From Saccoglossus kowalevskii (taxonomy: Eukaryota > Hemichordata > Enteropneusta > Harrimaniidae), in contig NW_003156740.1 in assembly GCF_000003605.2 (NCBI RefSeq), positions 5,696 through 31,230 on the forward strand: 25,535 nt of DNA, in the 5' to 3' direction. The number at the start of each line of letters is the position of its first letter. Position 1 is the stretch's first letter. The position numbers and the translations under genes are program-made. Under the pieces are notes generated by a model, which saw only the letters and a program-made list of their open reading frames with translations, did no database searches and had not been told where the DNA came from. Of the stretch, positions 20,009-25,535 are shown piece by piece.

Positions 20009-21690
20009 CACACGTATTTCCTGCGGCCATAAATGCGTGTAAGTTAAGGTGACCACATGCAGGAAGTGTGTAACTCGGGCCCCCTTGCAAACCGTCGCTT
20101 GTAACGTAGGCACGCTCCAGTTGAGTCGAAGCATATATACAAGGCAGAATTTGATTCGTCGAAAAAAAACCTGCCAGCAAACAAGCTGTTCTCTGACTGG
20201 TCTGACTGCTATGTGTTAAGGTTCAGTAGCCAATCAGGAACAATCTTCTGTGAAGATTTGCATTGCAGTAAGTATCTCTGGCGTAATAGAACCTGCCATT
20301 AAACATATGTAAATTGCTAGAAATCACCAGCGGCTCACTATAGTGGTAGTCACGGTTGTCGGCGGGGGCCATAGCGTGTCATTGTCTACAAACATGCTTC
20401 CATGAGCCTTTGCGTTTTTAGCGTGTGTTGCTATCGTCGCTTGGGACTCACTGACCGAGGCGCTCAGATCCAAATTTTAAAAAATGAGCCAAAGCGCGTA
20501 TTATAGAATGTACTGTAAAATACTTTATTTTAGCTGGAATTAATTTTCGCTGAAAAAAAAAAAAACTATTTTCAATCTGTGGTACATCGTGGCCATTCCA
20601 GGATGTAAACTCGTTCTTACAAATAAATAAATACAACATCAGTATATTAGACCCATTTTATATGATATTTCAATCGTGTGCATGCGACGCAAAACTTAAT
20701 ATATCGCCAAATATTTTGATTTTAATTATTTCCATGAGATAGCAAATTTAGTATTTTTTGGCAAATTTTTAATTCATTATCAGGTTCAGTGTGTTTACAT
20801 TTCCGCGAATTATCATTATGGCATTTTACGTCTGTCAAATAACGGCCAAATAAATACGTGGAATCATTAATTACTAAGGACCTGGCGTAGAATTGGAAAT
20901 TACTCCAAATAAACAAATGTCAAATTCGGGAATAGGATAATAGTATATTTGGTTATTGATGAAATAGTAGGTTCATCGTGACCAATAATAAAATGATTGG
21001 TTGTCCAACTGTGGGCGAATCTTTTATTTCTGTGCTAAATGTGCAACACCAAAGTCCCGCTATTTATTATCATGGTTGTTCAACCATAGTCGTCTGCACT
21101 AGTATCGCGAGTACTAAGTTTGGTTTACTCAGTGTTTACTATGTTGGTAAAACCGCGCAAATTCATTTTACCGCCACTTTACAGCGGTTTTCACACAGAC
21201 ACCAGTCAATTCCGTTTCCCAATGACTGAAGCAATTTCACATCGACCAGACACGCCCCAAAACAGATGACGAGATTTGACAGGATCGGCCTATGCGCGTG
21301 CGTATAAAACAGCTGGTACTAATATCCTAATTTCCTAATAACTTCTTTTGCACTCGTACAATGCAAAATACATATTTAATTAGGTTGGTTGGCCATCAAG
21401 TATCATCCTATGGCACCCAATTCATATATCACCAATACCATAGTACAGAGTTATGTTAACAACGAGTCAAAAATAAGACTAATATACTAAATTTTTATTT
21501 AATTAATTGTAAGGATGAGATTACATTGTGAAATGGCCACGATGTGCCACGGATCATTTTCACTGAATCATTTCTTCAGCAAAAATAGCGAAAATTAATT
21601 CCAAGTGAAAATAAAGCATTTATAGTAAGTTGTTAATTTCAACCAGCGTTATTCAAACCGGTAAGGATGCAACATTAATTACATGTGTTA

Positions 21691-21750
21691 CCCCTGCAAT
21701 GGTTAGCGTGTCCACCCACCGTCCGGGAGATTGTGGGTTACAGTAAAGGG
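21691..21750 (+). repeat. tRNA-derived SINE fragment
   Basis: CAATGGTTAGCGTGTCCACC resembles the A-box half of tRNA-derived SINEs (TGGTTAGCGTG). GAGATTGTGGGTTACAG follows at about the usual B-box distance but has a decayed B-box. There is no intact cloverleaf or 3' acceptor stem, so I do not call a functional tRNA. Confidence 0.4.
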
Positions 21751-22218
21751 ATTTCAAATTGATTAATCACCCGCGAGTAGCAACGAGTGAGACCTAATAT
21801 TGGTACACGTGTCATTGATAGTGTAACGCCAGTGGACCCAGATGGTACGCCTGAATGGGTGTCCACTCAGAGTATGCATTCTCTATGGCAGCGTGCATTA
21901 TTGTGTTTACTAGTATTATGAAGATACGATGTGAGCGATTTAGGGATATTTTCGTGGATATCATATTACTGTAATGGGAAGATAAAATAGCCATCGAAGC
22001 GTTATAAAACATGTGTATAGTAGTTTACGGACAGTCTGGCTATTTTAACTTCATTAGTCACGGTAGCAGTTACAACTGAGAAATGTGTATTAATTTAATA
22101 TTCTAATACAAGGTATAATAAATAGCTATATATAAAACACCTAGACAATAATGTGTAGATAATTAAACTACCGACTTCTTGTGTGAAGCATTGAAATGAT
22201 ACGTTCCCTAAACACTTT

Positions 22219-22261
22219 GTACCATCATAGATTCTTAAAGTATGCTGGGGGTCTATGGTAC
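22219..22261. repeat. Decayed hairpin element related to 17893-17917
   Basis: GTACCAT (22219-22225) pairs with ATGGTAC (22255-22261). The text CATAGA...GGGGGTCTATGGTAC lines up with CATAGACCC...AGGGTCTATGGTAC at 17893-17921, with an extra stretch of bases in the loop. Confidence 0.5.
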
Positions 22262-22678
22262 TGTCAACTAAAGACACGAAACACTGCGTTTACTATACTG
22301 CATTACAACAATGGTATTTTGAAAACAGATTGACCTTAGATAATTGATTGGCCAATCTTGAATGTAGGTTAGACACCACGTGACTTTGTGAACTACCATG
22401 CTATATAAAGATAGCCTGGTAGTCATCACCGATCGTGAGGGGTCGTCATACTCTCTCGTACTGGCAATGGTTCTATGCGTAGCAATAAGGCTATGACCTA
22501 TCAACCTACCAGTCACTTCAACTAATTGTATTATGATCTACTGTCTGAAGTTATCCACAATAAATAGTATGTAATATAACAACTATACCGCTGAGATCGT
22601 ACTTTCCGAACACTTTTTATTGGTAATACAGTGCCGTGGCAAAAAAAAACCTCTCTAACGTCGAGCGTGGAATTTGTT

Positions 22679-22711
22679 ATTTATTTATTTAATTATTTAT
22701 TTATTTATTCT
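22679..22711. repeat. (TATT)n microsatellite
   Basis: A run of TTAT/TATT repeats with one interruption (TAATT) in the spacer. Confidence 0.9.
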
Positions 22712-23191
22712 TGCAATGTACCTATAATTAAAAGCAATAAATCAAATATATTTATATTTGCCTCCATCTATGTTATGCATACAGGTCGTCAATGTCGTGG
22801 TCCCATCAATTTTTCTAGGGTGCAAGTTTGTTGATACCTCAACATGTCAAACTATTATCAAAATGGGTTCCAAGGTACAAGATTACATGCATTTAACGGA
22901 TCGATAAGTTTAACAACATTTTAACAGATCAGGCTTTGTTACATTATTGACATTATGAATAGAAAAACAAATGTTTAAGAACTGTTGACCTATATTTAAG
23001 TAGACCTTATGCTGACGTAAACAAAATCGCCCACAATGAATGACACGTGCGTGGTGTGTGTTCATTTCTTGCATGGCGGTCAACAGTCACCGTAACATAA
23101 TGGCACCTCGCCGCAGTTTATTTAAACCTGTGGGTCCTGAAACGCGATGACTGTATATAGACTACCGCCTCACAGCGTGGAGCATACTCAC

Positions 23192-23379
23192 CTTGTATTA
23201 GCAGGATCGAACGGGTTCCAAACGGTGAACGGTATAACAAAAACGCCCAATAGTGCATACCATAAGTTTGAAGAGACGTTTTTGACGTGATAATGTACTA
23301 CCCGGTTAAATTGGCAAAGTATATACAATAAGAATACACCGCCAGCAATTAGACCGGCAATCCACTGTAGACAATTCAT
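23192..23379 (-). CDS. AGPAT1/2-like: AGPAT distal (duplicate) exon 1, likely alternative first exon
   Basis: This exon has the same 188-bp length, the same [13 protein letters not shown] start, the same ACAAG|GTGAGTAT donor and the same phase 2 as the proximal exon 1, so it can splice to exon 2 at 18412. By hand alignment there are 22 nucleotide differences in 188, changing 11 of 63 residues (for example Ser14Gly, Leu24Phe, Leu36Ser, Ile37Ser, Cys51Phe, His58Asp). Three further in-frame ATGs lie upstream to 23403 before a stop; I chose 23379 because it matches the proximal copy. No second exon 2-6 set is visible. Confidence 0.75.
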
Positions 23380-23592
23380 GTACATCGCCATTGGTCGTAT
23401 CATCCGTTCTCATCCGGGTCTCCCACGGATACACTGAATCATTGAAAGATATCGACGTACAAGTACTAGCCGGGGATGTCTGTGGTACAGTTCGTAAACA
23501 GCAAGAACCAAAACAACAGTGTAACGTATACGAGTTCACACTTCACGCAAGCTATCGTATTACGATTGGCCCCACATTAACCGCCAGTCTCG

Positions 23593-23609
23593 TATATTAT
23601 ATGACGTTA
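23593..23609 (-). promoter_or_regulatory. Candidate distal AGPAT promoter: CRE-like plus TATA-like
   Basis: On the minus strand TAACGTCA (23609-23602) is directly followed by TATAATATA (23601-23593), then ACGAGACTGGCGGTTAAT, which matches the same positions at the proximal copy. The CRE is one base off the perfect palindrome seen proximally. Distance to ATG 23379 is about 210 bp. Confidence 0.35.
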
Positions 23610-23639
23610 CTTATGTTAATATATACGTACTTACACGTC

Positions 23640-25480
23640 GCATCAGAAATAGTCATGTAAAATAGATTCTCGATCGAGGCCGAGCCAGACAGCGACACAA
23701 CTTTGGCATAACTCGGTGGTTAGACCAGATTTGCAGAAAAATTTCTTTCTTTTTCTGACAGTGACGAGGGAGAAAATATAATGTATGTCTCGACGATATG
23801 AATAAACTAGTATAATATTAATTATTTATCAGTACTTTATCTCGTTATTATTTGACCATCTGCTGCACGCTAACAGCCTCGCATGTAGATGTAAATTGCT
23901 TTAATTTGTCGGAGCTGGTATAATCGGCGAACAAATTTGCAATTGTCTGGATATAATGAACGTTTATCACGGTGACGTAACAAACACTCTCACCCTCAGT
24001 GTACACTTCCTCCCATAATGCATTGCATGGTACCAATATCTTTCACTTCGTCAGTATCTGGCTGCATCAAATTTGGAGGATCATCGCGTGATTGGTATGG
24101 TTTTTACAAATGTATTTTTTTACACAATGGTTCCTGCAAGTGCAATGTGACTGTCAAGTTCACTGGCAGATATGATAAGCACCACCAATTTATCTGATAT
24201 GTTAAAATTGGAATTATTTGATTTTATTACGGCTTGCCCATTTGAGGTGTTGCTGCTGGTGGCATATTTTTATGTTTTATTCCTTCATATGTTTTATTTG
24301 TTTTCACATGTTCCCCATTAGGCAGTCGTTGTGCAATTATTTGTTTTCTTCTCACCCACAACAATATTTGTTCATAAAAACTTAAAGAACTTTCCCCCAT
24401 TTTTTTTCAAATAGGGAACCCTTAAAAGGTTTGAGATTCGGTTTTCATTATTTTTCATTTCATTTATTACTGTGTCGAAATAACTCTCTGCTGTACCAAA
24501 TAAACACACGAATTTTGATTTGCATCTTCTAACATAAATGTAATTCATGTTTCATGAAATATCACCATGTGTTATTTGGCACCCAAAGTAATTTTGGATC
24601 AGTGTTAGACAGGTTAATAAATAAAATAAAAATGACAAGAAAATACAGCTCACTCCCTCCAAGGTGTATCTGTAATAAATTCATAATACAACTGCTTCTG
24701 GAGAGAAAAAAAACGATACTCTCGATGTCCTGAACTCAGTCACTTTACTTTTCAAATTCAGATTTAAAATGCAAGCCAAATTAAAAGAATTTCGAATTAT
24801 ACAGAAACAAATCTGTTCATAATAGTTTGATAAGACTGTTTGGTTCATTAATTTATTGCACATCCGCCCTATGCTATTTGCGATAGCTAATTCAATAACG
24901 TTCATCGCAACTTTTGACACGGAAGTAACAAGAAATAACTTGAACCGAATCATGTTTAGCCACCCTATTATAATTTTGCGAACACAATATTTCTTAGAAT
25001 GTGCTATACGAGTTAGAAATCTGTTGTTTCAAACCAACTCACTGACAAATATTATATTTCAATAGTTGTGGAAGAACTCATCATTGTCAACTCCAACCGT
25101 CGCGCGTTGAATAAAGCTGCACAGTCTTAGCCATTGTAATAGCCGAAGTACAAGGTCTGATTTATAATAGCGGTTCACAAGATACGTATAGTAATGTAGC
25201 TAATAAAATACATGCTGGTCTAAAACTTATCCGTGGTTGGGAGAATGTCGGTTTACACTCTATGAATAATGAAAGGGACTGTGAATAAACGAATAATGTT
25301 GCTGGATTACAACTATCATAATAGGTTTATAGAAATGAACGCAGTGGTTGAACAATGCCTCACCATCACGTGACCAATAGAGGCACTAATTCTTGTTGAA
25401 GGGGGCACTTCCAGTTAAGCCTAATCTCACAACAAACTTACTTTCTGGATTAAAATTACAATGGATACAAAAGATAGTTT
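23640..25480. other. Intergenic stretch, no gene recognised
   Basis: Frames of 62-90 codons occur on both strands (for example overlapping ones at 24681-25065) with low-complexity or random-looking translations. No repeat array, tRNA or exon-like boundary pair was found. Confidence 0.55.
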
Positions 25481-25482
25481 AT

Positions 25483-25517
25483 CATGGAACTATGGGTTTA
25501 TAGTTTATAGTTCCATG
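25483..25517. repeat. Hairpin, 11-bp perfect arms
   Basis: CATGGAACTAT (25483-25493) is the exact reverse complement of ATAGTTCCATG (25507-25517) around a 13-nt loop. It lies at the window edge and could be one end of a mobile element that continues outside. Confidence 0.6.
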
Positions 25518-25535
25518 GTTTAAACCATTTACTAA

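Larger units (their letters stand above)
18841..20010. repeat. Duplicated block, proximal copy (intron 1 part, exon 1, promoter)
   Basis: Shared landmarks in the same order as 22865-23610: GGGTTCCAAGGTACAAG (18841), TGTTGACCTATATTT (about 18929), ATCGCCCACAATG (about 18967), exon 1 (19645-19832), and upstream ATTAACCGACAGACTCGTAT (about 19962). The gap from the ATCGCCCACAATG landmark to exon 1 is about 680 bp here and about 165 bp in the other copy, so one copy gained or lost about 0.5 kb. Confidence 0.85.
20020..22780. other. Spacer between the two AGPAT first exons
   Basis: About 2.8 kb upstream of the proximal promoter and, for the distal transcript, part of its first intron. It holds poly-A runs, a tRNA-like SINE fragment at 21691-21750, a decayed hairpin at 22219-22261 and a TATT microsatellite at 22679-22711. 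TATAAA at 21310-21315 has no gene behind it. No extra AGPAT exon was found. Confidence 0.6.
22865..23610. repeat. Duplicated block, distal copy (intron part, exon 1, promoter)
   Basis: It carries GGGTTCCAAGGTACAAG (22865), TGTTGACCTATATTT (22983), ATCGCCCACAATG (about 23027), exon 1 (23192-23379), and upstream ATTAACCGCCAGTCTCGTAT (about 23576), in the order seen at 18841-20010. The two copies are direct repeats about 3.5 kb apart at the exon. Confidence 0.85.

Noticed and set aside
19860-20180. 106-codon minus-strand open frame upstream of AGPAT exon 1
   Set aside because: It overlaps the conserved promoter-like block, is not kept open in the duplicate copy, and has no recognised similarity.
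21310-21315. TATAAA as a plus-strand core promoter
   Set aside because: No gene or exon is visible downstream on the plus strand.
23391-23660. 89-codon plus-strand frame antisense to the distal AGPAT promoter
   Set aside because: No recognised similarity, and the proximal homologous region has no matching frame.
24681-25065. Overlapping 90- and 69-codon frames on opposite strands
   Set aside because: AT-rich, random-looking translations without splice context or family resemblance.

Overview
This window looks like nuclear DNA from an animal: AT-rich, gene-sparse, with spliced genes, consensus GT/AG splice sites, AATAAA signals, satellite DNA and SINE-like tRNA fragments. The two gene families present and the repeat style suggest a marine invertebrate deuterostome (hemichordate or amphioxus-like). 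That placement is an inference and I could not test it.

Two protein-coding genes can be reconstructed, arranged tail to tail. On the + strand (10738-12632) is a two-exon carbohydrate sulfotransferase of the CHST1-7 (Gal/GlcNAc/GalNAc 6-O) family. A small first exon supplies the start and the Golgi signal anchor. A large second exon carries the whole catalytic domain with both PAPS-binding loops. The predicted protein is 385 aa. On the - strand (19832 down to 13737) is a six-exon 1-acylglycerol-3-phosphate acyltransferase of the AGPAT1/2 (PlsC) type, predicted at 274 aa. All five splice phases agree and all four acyltransferase motifs are intact. The two stop codons are about 1.1 kb apart. The genes have unrelated roles: Golgi glycan sulfation, and ER phosphatidic acid synthesis.

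The main oddity is a second, intact copy of the AGPAT first exon at 23379-23192, about 3.5 kb upstream of the first. It has the same length, start codon, donor site and phase, and roughly 88% nucleotide identity. Its upstream region, with a CRE-like plus TATA-like pair, and part of its downstream intron are copied with it. No second copy of exons 2-6 is visible. The simplest reading is one gene with two alternative promoters and first exons, encoding two versions of the N-terminal membrane segment.

Layout: 1-9.3 kb is intergenic with scattered inverted repeats, two tRNA B-box-like remnants and a few unassigned open frames. 9.29-9.96 kb holds a ~150-bp tandem repeat. 10.19-10.39 kb holds a small inverted-repeat segment with a CTCF-core-like motif. 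10.7-12.9 kb is the sulfotransferase. 13.7-19.8 kb is the AGPAT body, with a 1.2-kb satellite (63/64-bp units built from ~21-bp subunits) in intron 4 and a CpG-dense patch beside exon 2. 20.1-22.8 kb separates the two first exons. 23.2-23.6 kb is the distal first exon and its promoter. 23.7-25.5 kb shows no recognisable gene.
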